From Scilla litardierei (lineage: Eukaryota > Streptophyta > Magnoliopsida > Asparagales > Asparagaceae), in NCBI GenBank assembly GCA_030789695.1, contig CM061141.1, forward strand, positions 280,681,871 through 280,745,870: a DNA stretch of 64,000 nt. The letters are read 5' to 3'. The notes under the pieces were generated by a model, which was not told the DNA's origin, made no database searches, and saw only the letters and a program-made list of their open reading frames with translations. Positions 1 through 10,512 of this stretch are shown in pieces (positions within the stretch are counted from its first letter, which is position 1; each line of letters opens with the position of its first letter). The position numbers were made by a program, and so were the translations under genes.

Positions 1-684
1 TGGACTTAGACTTCCCAACATAATCATCATTATGCACTACATTCATAAAATAAGAATTCATGTAAGCTTGTTTTTCATGCATATTAGTGTTCTTCGGGCC
101 CCAAATAGTGAATATTTTGGGAGCCCTATTCCTATTGGGAGCATGCATATGTTGTTGATTTCTACGTGATGCATGTCTTGGATATGCGTATGGCACATGA
201 TGAAATGGTGGTGACATCATATGAAATGATGCATGATGGTAATCATTCATATGATAGTGATGTGGATGAACATATGCATGTGGAGGAACACGTGCGTGAG
301 GGTGTCTCACTTGGTGTGCACGTGCTCATGGACGTGGTGCATAAAAATCATCATAATTGTGAATCGGTGGAGTAGGATGTGTGTTCCTACGTGGCATAGT
401 ATTGGTGTACATAAATGCATGACCCTTCTTTGGAGGTCCACCCAAAGTGGTTTTCTTTCCAAACGAGGGTGTGTACGAAGTGGAAGCACCATTGGTAGAA
501 GAACTACCAATGGAGTGTTTGCTCCCATTCGTTGAGGCATCGGAGTTGGCCTAACCAAGGTAGTAGACGATTTGGATGAATTTCCCATCTTATACCCCCA
601 AGCCAATGTGATGATTGGCCAGAAGTAAGTCATTTAGGATATTATCCAAATGGTCCTTACCTTTATTGAATTTATTAATTCGGC
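1..684 (-). pseudogene. 3' part of SIRE-type gag, frameshifted
   Basis: The minus strand continues the gag beyond the stop at 685, but in another frame. A lysine-rich stretch that includes KFNKGKDHLDNILN is readable at about 610-680. After a second shift near 540 a Ser/Asn-, then His/Tyr/Pro-rich segment follows and contains GKKTTLGGPPKKGHAF. A TGA lies near 330. A Trp-Gly-Pro-Lys motif near 100, like the gag/pol junction of these elements, is the last recognisable part. The two shifts and one stop mark a decayed copy. Confidence 0.6.
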
Positions 685-2235
685 CTAATGTGCACTCATA
701 CTTCTCAGTGAGAGAATGCATGAAGCATCCAACGTGGACACTTGCGATGTGAGTACACAAACACGAGATTTGAGATTCTCATTCTCAATACTCAGAGTTG
801 AGTTTCGAGAAATCAAGTCCGCCATCTCGCGTTCATCCGAGTTCTCAATATGAACATGCTCAAGTTGAGATTTGAGATTTACAATCTCATTTCTCAAGTC
901 TTCAATAACGGTGTCGTTGTTGATGACGATAGGCTTAGGTGAGGTTTGAAGACTAGCTAGCTCATCTTTAGTCTTAGTATACCTATTAACCAATTTAGAA
1001 TACTTAGACCATATTTGCTCGATTTCTAATCTAATATCATCCATAGTTACCTCATCGCCTTCATCCTCGCTTTCATCGGAGGAGGATTCTTGATCATGTT
1101 CCTCTCTAGCCATAAAGCACATGTGTGCTTGCTCCACTTGCTCATCATCTGACTCTCCACTTGAGGAGTCCTCGTCGGAGTCGGTGAATGTGCCGACAAG
1201 CCCTTTCTTGTACCCTTTCTTGTACTTCTTTGACTTGTCAAACTTTGGCGCCTTCCATTTCTCCTTTTGTTTGTTTTGAGGACAATCTGCTTTCATGTGT
1301 CCTGGCTTGTTGCATTTAAAACACAAAGGAGCAGAGGCGTTAGAAGAACTAACTTTAGATTTGTTCTTGAAATTACCTTTCCGGAAGAATCGGTTGAACT
1401 TCTTTGCCATGGGGGCAATGGATTCTAAGTCCAACTCTTCTTCCGATTCTTCATCATCGGTAGATGTAGATGGAGCGGCCTTGAACGCAATTGCCTTTTT
1501 CTTTGGCTCGTCTTGCTTCAAGTAAGACTTCATCTTGTCCTGTAGCTTTAGTTTACTGTCCTTGCATACCTCATAAGACATAAAGGTACACATTAGTTGA
1601 ATGACAGTATATTTACTCATATCATTACCTTCCTCGATGGCGAAGGTACGCTTTTTCCAACAAGAAGGAAGTCCATCAATGATCTTTGAGACTTTGTCCT
1701 TTTGGGTGTAGGTCTTTCCAAGAGCCTCCAACTCATTGGTGATGTCAACGAAGCGAGCATAGTACTCCTTCATCTTCTCACCCTGTTGCATGTGAAATAA
1801 TTCGTAATATTTATTTACAACAACGAGTTTGGAGTCTCTTACCCTACTCGTTCCTTCATGCAAGATGAGGAGAGAGTTCCAGATTTGATATGCACTCTTA
1901 CATGTGCATATCTTGTTGAAGTCTTCGGGCTCCAAAGCACATTGCAAGGCATTCATTGCATTGGCATTGCTTACCTCCGCGGTGACCTCTGCGGTAGTCC
2001 ACTTAGCGAAATCTTCTTCTGCGAGCTCGACATACTCCATCAATGTGGCTCTCCATAGTGAAGCGCTCCGGAGGAACGTTTCCATCCGGCATTTCCAGTA
2101 CCCATAGTTGGTACCGTTGAAGAAGGGAGGCCTAGTTGAGGAGTGTCCTTCTATCACCGAAGAAGCTCCTTCACGGTTCCTGAAGGTGCTATAGTCTGAA
2201 GGTGGACGAACGGTCTTGTTGTCCTTGGAAGACAT
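685..2235 (-). CDS. gag: Copia Gag polyprotein (UBN2-like domain and CCHC zinc knuckle)
   Basis: Gag forms the virus-like particle that packages element RNA. The frame opens further upstream inside the LTR, but I chose the ATG at 2235 (MSSKDNKTV), the first downstream of the primer site. Residues about 35-60 match the start of UBN2/DUF4219-type gag domains (FNGTNYGYWKCRM), followed by the helical gag core to about residue 240. A zinc knuckle CFKCNKPGHMKADC lies near residue 320. Beyond it are Lys-rich and then Asp/Glu/Ser-rich segments and a C-terminal coiled coil. The stop at 685 probably results from a frameshift near 710-740, because the homologous reading continues in another frame. Confidence 0.8.
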   Translation of the reverse strand: MSSKDNKTVRPPSDYSTFRNREGASSVIEGHSSTRPPFFNGTNYGYWKCRMETFLRSASLWRATLMEYVELAEEDFAKWTTAEVTAEVSNANAMNALQCALEPEDFNKICTCKSAYQIWNSLLILHEGTSRVRDSKLVVVNKYYELFHMQQGEKMKEYYARFVDITNELEALGKTYTQKDKVSKIIDGLPSCWKKRTFAIEEGNDMSKYTVIQLMCTFMSYEVCKDSKLKLQDKMKSYLKQDEPKKKAIAFKAAPSTSTDDEESEEELDLESIAPMAKKFNRFFRKGNFKNKSKVSSSNASAPLCFKCNKPGHMKADCPQNKQKEKWKAPKFDKSKKYKKGYKKGLVGTFTDSDEDSSSGESDDEQVEQAHMCFMAREEHDQESSSDESEDEGDEVTMDDIRLEIEQIWSKYSKLVNRYTKTKDELASLQTSPKPIVINNDTVIEDLRNEIVNLKSQLEHVHIENSDEREMADLISRNSTLSIENENLKSRVCVLTSQVSTLDASCILSLRSMSAH

Positions 2236-2245
2236 AGCTATGAAC

Positions 2246-2260
2246 TTGGCTCTGATACCA
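2246..2260 (-). other. Primer binding site, initiator-Met tRNA
   Basis: The minus strand reads TGGTATCAGAGCCAA, complementary to the 3' end of plant initiator-Met tRNA. It starts two bases inside the LTR boundary at 2263. This is the usual site for plant Ty1/copia elements and it fixes the element's orientation. Confidence 0.9.
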
Positions 2261-2262
2261 AA

Positions 2263-3981
2263 TGTAATGCCCTGATAGCTACTGCACAAGTACTAGAGGG
2301 GGGGTGAATAGTACTTTAAAATAATTAAGAAGATAATTCCTAATTATCTTGTAAACTCAACCAACAATGCGGAAATGAAAATGTGACAACAATAAAATGC
2401 AATCGTAAATAAACGATATAATGGGTTCGGATCCACCCAAGTCTCCCCGACTTGTTCCCGGTTATCCTACGTCCCAAACACCCAGATCCCCTCCGGCTAC
2501 TTGAGTTAGAAACCTCTAACTCAAATTTGCACTATGAAATTCTTGTAGAAAACCTCTACATGATCAAATCATACACAAATGAAAATGTGACTCCTACAAA
2601 CCAGGATCACACACAACTCTCACAACCGAGAGTAAAACTTGCAATATTCAAAGTAAATGAAATACGAAATGCTTACCAACAAAATCCTATGCCTTGAGTA
2701 AACTTACGATTTTAGGGCAAGGAGGATTTTGGAGGAGAAGAAAGGCACCAAACCCTAGCTCCAAGAAGTTGACCAGCAATGGAAGCCTAGGGAGGAGTTG
2801 GTGACCTTGAATCAAGCTCTTGGCTTGAATGGCTCAAAATCAATAAATCTCTCTTTAGGAATAAGAGTGAGGAGAGATTCTTGTGAGAAATGAATGAGCT
2901 TTGAATGAGAATTAAAATGCTCTCTCTTGATCTCTAAACTTCAATAAATATCAGCCTTGAATGCTATGAAACAGCAACTCAAGATTATAAAGGATAGAGA
3001 AGAGAGAGAGAGAAAATTCGTGCATTTAATGCTCCAACGGATCTATTTCTGAAGCAGTCTAATCGGTCAAAGAAGGATCACTGACCGACTAGATTCACAA
3101 CTAGTCGGTCGGTGATTCAACATGGACCGACTAACAGCTTCACAGCCAATAAAGATAGTTCAGGGAATATAGAACTAGTCGGTCTAAGAAGACTTGCCAA
3201 CCGACTAGTTTGACAACTAGTCGGTCGGTGAGTGTTCTTTGACCGACTAAGAGTTGAAAAAGTATAGGCTGAATTCAGGGAGCACTAGTCGGTCTAAGAA
3301 CAAATTCCAACCGACTAGTTTCTCAACTAGTCGGTCGACGGATGTTCTTTGACCGACTAATGATAAACAGTAGCTCAGGCTGAGAAACTGAATACACAAC
3401 TAGTCGGTCTAAGAAGGATTCCAAACCGACTAGTTTGACAACTAGTCGGTCGGTGAACCTTCTTGGACCGACTAACTGTAAACACTGAATGAGCTGAATT
3501 AGAGTAGGATATCTAGTCGGTTCAAGAAGGATTGCCGACCGAATAGATTGCCATCTAGTCGGTTGGTTCTTCTTCTTGAACCAACTAAGATGCACTAGAA
3601 GCCGCGAAATGAAGCGCGAAGCTTCGGAAAAGTTTCTATGGGCTTCTAATAAGATCCTAGCTCTAAGATATGAGCGTTATGAAGATTAAAACGTAAGACC
3701 TACTCAAGGCTTAACATTCTACGAAACGAAGTAGAAGACTATAAATAAAACTTGACGAACCGTCTTCAAAAGCTTCGATCGAATCTTCTTGACTTCAATA
3801 ATGGTCCTTGAGCTTCAATGAAGCTTCAAGCACACGATCACGTGGTTTGAGAAGTCTTGAGACGTCGCTTTTGATGTACATAGAATATTGGCGACGATCT
3901 CCATAACTGCGCTCACAAAGAGTTAGTTCACGATATTTATGTTTGTTCATCATCAAAACCTAATCCGGGGAATCAATACCA
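2263..3981 (-). repeat. 5' LTR of the SIRE-type copia (1719 bp)
   Basis: On the minus strand the LTR starts TGGTATTGATTCCCC and ends GGGCATTACA. Its first 50 bases resemble the start of the second SIRE-like LTR in this window (35918 downwards), including TTTTGATGATGA, which supports the boundary. A TATA-like TTTATAAT lies at 2991-2984. Upstream of that is the palindromic array at 3060-3589. The last 50 bases before the primer site have the poly-C-containing end common in SIRE LTRs. Confidence 0.8.
3060..3589. repeat. Tandem palindromic array, TAGTCGGTC/GACCGACTA, 5 units
   Basis: There are five units of about 110-116 bp. Each holds two imperfect hairpins built from TAGTCGGTC and its complement GACCGACTA: a first hairpin with about a 14-base loop, a short linker (TTTGACAA-like), then a second hairpin with a GGTGAACNTTCTT-like loop. 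A spacer of about 35 bp containing a TAAACAGTAACTC-like string separates the units. The array ends about 70 bp upstream of the TATA-like box. A homologous array is present at 62770-63300 in a gypsy LTR. Confidence 0.9.
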
Positions 3982-4606
3982 AATCCGAGTGACAGACCCA
4001 ATAAAAAACAGAGAATCTGAGCAAATTGGGGGTCTGTCGCTCTGTCTGACTCGGGTGAGTGGTCTTCCTTACTCGGCCGAGTGATCTTTCTTGCTAAGCC
4101 GAGTAGGTCTTCTCAAATTTCCAGTCAGTCGGCTGCTTTTTTGGAGAAAATCCCTGTCAGACTCAGGCGAGTGGGCTTCTCTATTCGGCTGAGTGAACTT
4201 TCTTGCTCGGCCGAGTGAACTTTGAAAATCGACAGTCTGTATCCGTTTCACTCGGTCGAACGTTACTCGGCCGAGTGAACTATCTTTTCGGCTGAGTGAG
4301 CTGCTTCTGGGCTCTTTTCTTCTCATCCTCGCCTCCTCGTCGATCCTATCGAATTTCTTCCTCTTTTGCTCATCCTCCAACGCTGCTAACTCCTCAATAA
4401 AGCCGTGGACGGCGCTCTGGTGTGCGTGACTGTCCCTTGATCTCATTTTCGCTCCAGATCGCTCCATATCTCCTGAAATACGACAAAAACAAGAAATAGT
4501 GAAAAGCAACGCAATATCGTCGAATAATCGTGAAAAACTCAATATGGGCGATAGAAATGTCATGAAAACATGCAGAAAAAAGGTGTAAAATAGGGAGCGA
4601 TCAACT
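3982..4606 (-). repeat. Athila-like gypsy LTR fragment
   Basis: This stretch aligns with the distal part of the LTR at 44773-46692. Both share the ACTCGGCCGAGTG words and a block around ATATCGTCGAATAAT, and both begin on the minus strand with TGATNGCTC then TATTTTACAC. The minus-strand start is therefore placed at 4606. The left part is cut by the copia insertion at 3981. The two copies differ visibly, so this is a related element and not the other LTR of the same insertion. Confidence 0.65.
4049..4300. repeat. ACTCGGCCGAGTG palindrome cluster in the Athila-like LTR
   Basis: About eight perfect or near-perfect copies of the 13-bp palindrome ACTCGGCCGAGTG, with variants such as CTCGGGTGAG and TTCGGCTGAG, lie in close-set groups separated by 10-20 bp of pyrimidine-rich spacer. 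The same word and grouping recur at 46034-46393. Confidence 0.8.
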
Positions 4607-6051
4607 GTCACCGTCCTTGTGGGATCCGACATCTTTTATACTATAATTTGACACAGTCCGCTTGCGGATAGAGCCCGGAATTGACACCTAGGTGCCATAC
4701 TATGCCTGGCGACCGTGACACCGCTTGGTGGAATCTAGGTGTAGGTTACGGGTGCGTCAGTGCTACACAATCTTTACAAGACATTCAATGCATGAAATGA
4801 CATGGAATATGCAATAATATGAGAGCAGATATTGAATTGCGTACCGTTATATCAAATTAAACGTGACTTGTGATATGCATGAAATGACATGGCAAGGGTG
4901 TCGGATCTAGCTTCGTTGTCAAGCTAGATCAAGTATGGTGTCGGATCTAGCTTTGTTGTCAAGCTCGATCTGGTATGGGCGTCTAGGGAACTATCATTTC
5001 ACCGCCTAGTCTCTTTTACACAATTTCAAAAAATAGCCTAAACATGGCTTACAACATCAATCTGAGCAAGTTTTACTTGCCTGAAATGACGTGCTTCAAG
5101 TCAAATGATCAAAGAGTCCAGATCTTCATATGTGCTCAATCACCAATCACCAATCACTAACCTACAGTCTCTTATTATTATATTCAATTAGTGTGTTAAC
5201 AAAAGCAATGAATATTACGTATTTTAATCTTATTTAAACATACGGTGTTTGGGTTTCCTACGGATCGAGATATACCGCAACACGACGTGAGAGCTACACT
5301 GACGTCGAGTAGAGACTTTCAGGGGTTGGACTCCGGCAACGAGCAAGGGTACAGCAGACAGCTAGCGACCACGGTAGCACGACGCACGAACAGTGGCGAG
5401 CAACACGAATGGCGGCGGGAAAGGAAAGGCCGTGCAAGGGTCTTGCGGCCTAGGGGACAGCCGTGTGGATCTGGGCTGCCGTCGAGGGGGGTTCGTGGCA
5501 ACGGCGCAGCGAGCAAGGGAGGCGTACGGCCTGGCCGTGGGTGAAGGAGAAACAAACGGAAGTTTGTGTGGGGGGAAAGGGGTTTTGTGCGACAGTTTGT
5601 GGGCTGCTGCGTAGGTTGTCACGGCCGGGGTTAGCCGACAAAGGAAGCCAGCGGTCAAGGGGGGTGGTGCGACAGGTGTTTGAGAGGAGATGGTCGTGAG
5701 GTTTAGGGGGGTGATCAGTAGTATTTGGAAGTGGAGATGGGGTTTTGTGGCTGTTTTGAGGGTGGAGGAGGTGGTTGCGCGGCTGGGGGACATGGCCGGA
5801 TGAAGGGGGAAGATGCGCAGGAGATGGCCGACGGGATGCTGGTAGCCGGCAGCGGCAATGGGATGGGCGTGGGTTTTTGAGAGGGGGTGGTTGACAATTA
5901 TAATGGGGAAGAGGGGATGGGTTTATGCGTTTTAGAGGAGGAGGAGAAGGTGTTTGGCATGGAGGAGAGCAGAAGGAGCAACTGATGGCAAGGCTCTGGA
6001 GGAGGAGGAAGATGGCCGTGAGTTGGGTTCAAGTGGCGGCTACGTGTGTGA
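4607..6051 (-). repeat. Tekay-type gypsy LTR, left segment
   Basis: This matches the long LTRs at 17792-20568 and 61029-63569 along much of its length. It has the twin GATCTAGCTT hairpins (4904-4970), the CGTCTAG...CTATCATTTCACCGCCTAGTC block, and the ACACGACG...GAGAGCTACACTGACGTCG block near 5280. The first 100-150 bp are hard to align, so the left boundary is approximate. The segment stops at 6051, where a copia-type element is inserted, and resumes at 15020. Confidence 0.75.
4904..4970. repeat. Twin hairpins GATCTAGCTT-loop-AAGCTAGATC
   Basis: Two 27-bp hairpins sit 13 bp apart. Each has a 10-bp stem and the 7-base loop CGTTGTC or TGTTGTC; the second has one stem mismatch. The pair recurs in the other Tekay-type LTRs at 18798-18864 and 26387-26453, and a single copy is at 62152-62178. 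Confidence 0.9.
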
Positions 6052-7369
6052 GATGTAGGAGGATATGTGCCCATAAGGCAATTTATCCTAAGTGTACGTC
6101 TTGTTCATACTGTATGTGGTATGTATTATTCTAAGTATGAAATCGTTCGTATTAATATACTTAGATAATATCCATAGACTTATAGTTAGGTCCTTACGCA
6201 TCTAGATGAGATCTCGATTATGAGTTAGTAAGCGACCGAATAGAAACGTAAGTCTTAAACGGTTCGTGGTCATAGATGTGTCGAGAACTGGATATCGACA
6301 CATCGGATAGACCACTGTGTCTTAGTCTTACCTTAGGGTAATGATGATCTCATAGTCATTCGACTTGGTGAAGTCGGAGACGAGACACATGTGCTCACTG
6401 GAGAATGAGTTCACTGAACGACCAAATTAGAGTTATTAACTGGTTAACTTTAACTGAACTGTCTTTAATAACTCTAGGGTGATGATAGGTTAACTGGTCC
6501 TTATAACCTGAAGTCATTTGTATGAACCTATGAGCGAACCGTGTAGCTTGGACCTATGATCTAGCTTCGAGGCTAGGCCTGCTAAAAGATCTTAGGTTGA
6601 GTTGCACCCGAAGCTATCGTGGTAAGTAGATGACTAAGATAGGATTCGTCACTTCCGTTAAAGGGAAGTTAGTGTTACAGGCTCAGTTCGGTCTTTATGT
6701 TAAACCTCGGCCGGGGTACGTTGTAGGAAGTACAACGTGTATACAACAAAGACCGCCGTATACTGACCAATGTTATCTAATAGGGTTGACAGTAAACCAT
6801 ACCCTAAGCCAACAGGAACACAGTCTTGACGAAGGGACTATAGCTAACGGCATTCATCACTGACACAGCCAATGTAGACCCAATGATGCTTTTGTCAAGG
6901 GGTCGATCACGTTATGATGATTCTGAAACAAGGACGACAGCTACTGCTCGTAATGGCCGTCGTCTAGGGGTTCCGAGCCCCAACCTGTAGTAAGGACAGG
7001 CTGTAGGGTCTCACACCGAGTAGTGTTCATGTCTTAGTAATAGAAAGATTAATTGAGAAAGAGAATCATTTGATGATATTGAATAGTTAGTTTTCACAAA
7101 TCTTGTTGTGAAAATTAGTCGCAATAGCAATAGGGACAAATGTTGCATTTGATGCAACCTATGATTAAACGTATCGTAAATTATTTACGACAAATTTAGT
7201 AGGAACATTTATATTGGAAAGGATTACCTGGCTGACGGGATCGTCCCGGTCTAAACATAGGTTCAAACCGCGTCCAAATCGGAACTCAAACGAGCCCGGA
7301 AACACGAAAACAGTCCAAGGCGAAGTGGGTTAGACCCACTGGGCTAACAAGCCCATAGACAAAGGCAAA

Positions 7370-7560
7370 CGGGCGCAGCCTGCTGGCTGCAGCGGGCGGG
7401 CGCCCGCTGTTACAGCGGGCACGTCCCGCTGCATGCGGGCGCGGCCCGCTGCCAGCGCCCGCTGCTTGAAGCGGGCGCACGTCCGCTGCCTAGCAGGCAT
7501 GCGACCCGCCCTTGTCTCCTTGGGCGGGCACGCCCGCTAAGCTTAGCGGGCGTGCCCGTA
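7370..7560. repeat. GC-rich inverted-repeat block (GCGGGC/GCCCGC)
   Basis: Repeated GCGGGC and GCCCGC words form overlapping palindromes, ending with a GCGGGCACGCCCGC-type pair around AAGCTTAGC. The equivalent block in the 3' LTR (about 13885-14010) is roughly 70 bp shorter, so the array has changed length since insertion. Confidence 0.8.
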
Positions 7561-7888
7561 ACTTAAGTCATTTAGGGTTTTTTGAAACCCCAAAATGACG
7601 GCTACGAATTTCGATAATTTGCCCAACTTTGAGCAATTGTTTGAGGGGTCAAACGAAGTCGAAATTCGTCGTCGTCGGTTCCTACGCGTTCACCATTCGA
7701 AGACCTTCGAATTGATAGCTCGTTTGGTGTCTAAAGTTTATTGATCTGAGAGAATTAATTAGTTAAAGTTTGCTTTTGAGAAAAGCTCACTAAACTTTAA
7801 ATTAAGCTAAATTAGCTTAATTGAATTTTCTCCAAATTAGCAATAGTCCCACATTGCTCATAACGAAAGAGTGAGTGCCGACTCCCTT

Positions 7889-7896
7889 TATAAATA
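7889..7896 (+). promoter_or_regulatory. LTR TATA box (TATAAATA)
   Basis: TATAAATA is followed after about 30 bp by a pyrimidine-rich start-like region (CTCTCTTCGTTG). The 3' LTR has TATATAAATA at 14335-14344 in the same context. It is the likely RNA polymerase II promoter of the element; the start site itself is inferred. Confidence 0.7.
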
Positions 7897-7983
7897 GGGG
7901 TGCACTCTCTTCGTTGAAACACACACCAAGTCCTCGATCGAGTAGCTCCAGACTTTTAGAGCAAGCTAGATCGGCGACTAAAC

Positions 7984-7986
<3 letters not shown>

Positions 7987-8079
<93 letters not shown>
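7987..8079 (+). repeat. CT dinucleotide microsatellite, 93 bp
   Basis: An uninterrupted CT run. The counterpart in the 3' LTR is 83 bp (14435-14517). Both lie at the same LTR position, just downstream of the TATA box, so the run was present when the element inserted and has since changed length. Confidence 0.98.
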
Positions 8080-8082
<3 letters not shown>

Positions 8083-8581
8083 TATTCTCCAGAGTAGTCC
8101 TAGCAAGACTAAAAGGGGGTTTGGATTTGGATCCAGGCATCTAAGACGCAGGTTCTACTCAAGTGAAACTTTCTACCGCGTGTGATCGGCTCGGAGGCGA
8201 AAGTCGGTTCGGGCGGATCGGTGCGAGGGTGCGAGGCGGCTCAGGCGGATCGAGTCAAGGCGGCTCGGCTACGAGGAGCTTCCGCAAACGGTGCGGTACA
8301 TCTTGCCTGGTCCAGGGCCAAGATTCCGGGTATGTGGTTAAGTAATTTTTAATGTAGATTTAATTAGTTTCTTTAGTGTAGATCCCTCTTAGGGTGGTCA
8401 GATCCACCCCAAGTTGGCATAGATCGGGCGAAGTTCTGGCTCCCACAGAGCCTATCTAAATTGTTTAGCTAGACTAGAAAATTTTGTTTTCGATTTCCAC
8501 TGCGCTTTTGTACCTCTGTGGTCCGTCCGACTTGGGACGGACACAGATCCGAGCTCTGGGGGTTTGCCAAAACCCCAACAG

Positions 8582-8595
8582 TGGTATCAGAGCCA
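8582..8595 (+). other. Primer binding site, initiator-Met tRNA
   Basis: TGGTATCAGAGCCA begins one base after the 5' LTR. It fixes the plus-strand orientation and supports a copia-type assignment. Confidence 0.95.
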
Positions 8596-10512
8596 CGGTT
8601 ATGCTATAGATCTATTATAGCGTTTTTTAAAACTTTAAATTGCTTAATTTCAAACATACGAACTATTTTAGCTTTATGTTAAAATTACTTTAAAATTGTT
8701 TAGTGTTTTAAAAATTGTTTTTACAACACGGAATTTTTTTTGAGACGATTTATTTTATGCGATAATTTTAAATGGATCTCGAATGTTTAAATGCTTTATA
8801 ATAATTTTACCAAGCATTTAATAGTTTCATAGTTTATGTAACATCAAAGAAATATTTTAATTTTGGAATTTAAATTTTTCTTAAGTTACATAAAGATTAG
8901 AACTTTAAAACTTTATTTGAAAGCTTTTAAAAACAATTTCTAATGGTTTTAAAAGTGTTTTAAAATTGTTTCAGAGGATATGTAAACTATAGAAATACTT
9001 TAATTTCATGAGATGAGAGATATATTAGTTTCTTTTAAATTACATATATGTTTCTAAAATTATTTATGTGATATTTTAATTTTAGAAATAATTGATTAAA
9101 ATTTTAAAGCCTAGGTTTAAAATTATTTGATAATTTTTTATTACCTAGTTTTATGCGATAAAATGTTTTGAAGCTTTAAATTTTGATCTTTAAATTTAAT
9201 TGTTAAATTTTAGATTCGCATGTTATTTATTATGTAGATAATTTTAAACTTCCGCATTATATGTCACAAAAATGAAACTTTCATTTATGGGGATAAATTA
9301 GTTGTTTCATTTTCTTTAATGGAGATGTTGAATAATGTATTCATGAACCTTATTACGTTAGCCATTAAATATTTAAATTTTTATAAGATGAAATTTTAAT
9401 AAGCTAGTGACATGCTATGTTTGATAAAACAAAACAACATCAAAACCTAATACCAGATTAGGGTAGTCCCTTTGATTGTCAATCATTTCATTAAATCGTT
9501 TAATTGATGATTTTCACAAAAGACTAATGTTGAAACATGTTGTAATTGTTTTATAAAATCCTAATCAGATTGGGGTAGCACGTTGAACGTTTGAACCTTA
9601 TAGTTGATAAGTACTTAATAAAAGTTGTTCAACCAATCCATAAAATTTCGAATTTTAGGATGCACTAGTTGATAAGGATTAACTAGTTTTCTTAATTAAA
9701 AGCCATTTAGTTGTTTGGACAAACATAAAATTGATGAAAACTCCTTCAATGGATCATGATGTCGGTCAATGTGCTTGGCTAAGTTTGCTGGACCAACCTA
9801 GCTAGTCTGGGTACTAAGTGGTCCTGCTTAGTCAATTCCCTGGCCGCGTCCGCTGGACCGCAAGGAGTCGATTCATGACTGTGTAAGTCCATCGACTATA
9901 CCTAAGTCAAATACGATAATAATCTTGTTCAAGATAAATTGTAGCCCTCCTTGTTTTAGGAGTTGGCAACTGTAAGAAACCTGTTACAGTTGTTGAGCTA
10001 CACTCAAGCCGTGATACGGCAATCTTATATGAACCTATTTCTTGATTGACATCTTGACCTAACTAAAACCGTTGTCTCATCCTCCGAGCATCGGCGTAAG
10101 TCTAACCAAGAATGTAGTCTAAGACCTGACCCAAACTGACATGTCGTGCATACACCGAGCGGCGGGGCAAGTCAGGCTAGACACGAAAACAAGGGCCCGA
10201 CTAGGCTAGCCATTGTGATCTGGTTGAGCACACTCATGATCACAAATGACTATGGGTAAAATCAATAGGGAATCATAATAGATATGATTGACGACGAGTT
10301 CGTCTACCGACTGCAGAGTCGGACAATTTGTTGAGACACACTCAAGGTTGTCAGACTCAGGGTAATCGGATCCCTCTCTCACAAATGTTATTATATAATA
10401 AATTGTTTACTATTATGGCTTTAATAAATTTAGCGGGAGAATATAGTTTTATTAAAACCATTAAAACTATACAACAAACATATACTGACTAAAGTATCTA
10501 TAAAAATGCAGA
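8596..10512 (+). other. Long AT-rich untranslated leader
   Basis: About 1.9 kb between primer site and gag has no credible reading frame. The first 1.2 kb is very AT-rich with many TTTAAAA-like strings. The last 700 bp are more balanced and contain repeated motifs around CACACTCAAG and CACACTCATGAT. The leader presumably carries packaging signals, but none can be pinpointed. Confidence 0.6.

Larger units (their letters stand above)
1..3981 (-). mobile_element. SIRE-type Ty1/copia retrotransposon, 5' part, truncated by the window edge
   Basis: Read on the minus strand the order is 5' LTR (3981 to 2263), an initiator-Met tRNA primer site (2260 to 2246), then a gag frame that runs off the left edge. 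The gag of more than 500 residues with a long acidic, coiled-coil tail is typical of the SIRE/Maximus branch of Ty1/copia; the branch is inferred from that architecture. The LTR ends TG...CA and AATCC follows it on the right (3982-3986). The matching copy of that target duplication would lie left of the window. The element sits inside an Athila-like LTR. Pol is not visible. Confidence 0.85.
6052..8580 (+). repeat. 5' LTR of the gag-only copia-type element (2529 bp)
   Basis: TG...CA termini, directly followed by the primer site. It holds a GC-rich palindromic block (7370-7560), a TATA box (7889-7896) and a 93-bp CT microsatellite (7987-8079) downstream of the TATA box in the transcribed part. 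It is about 90 bp longer than the 3' copy, mainly because of the GC-rich block and the CT run. Confidence 0.9.

Noticed and set aside
166..535. Plus-strand Met/His-rich frames at the left edge
   Set aside because: Antisense of the His/Pro/Tyr-rich 3' part of the SIRE-type gag.
3060..3589. Regularly spaced repeats considered as a CRISPR-like array
   Set aside because: The repeats are paired palindromes with related loops, not identical repeats with unique spacers; there are no cas genes and the context is a plant LTR.
4069..4632. 187-residue minus-strand frame beginning MSDPTRTVTV
   Set aside because: It lies in the Athila-like LTR fragment; the related stretch at 46356-46652 gives a similar short frame, but it runs through the palindromic array and has no domain. 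Shared ancestry of the LTRs explains the likeness.
5245..5897. Several overlapping frames on both strands with Arg/Gly- or Pro/Ser-rich content
   Set aside because: GC-rich part of a Tekay-type LTR; no start context, no domain, and simultaneous openness in many frames.
7817..8144. Open frames through the CT microsatellite (Ser-Leu or Arg-Glu repeats) on both strands
   Set aside because: They are produced by the dinucleotide run; both strands are open for the same reason and the run lies in an LTR.
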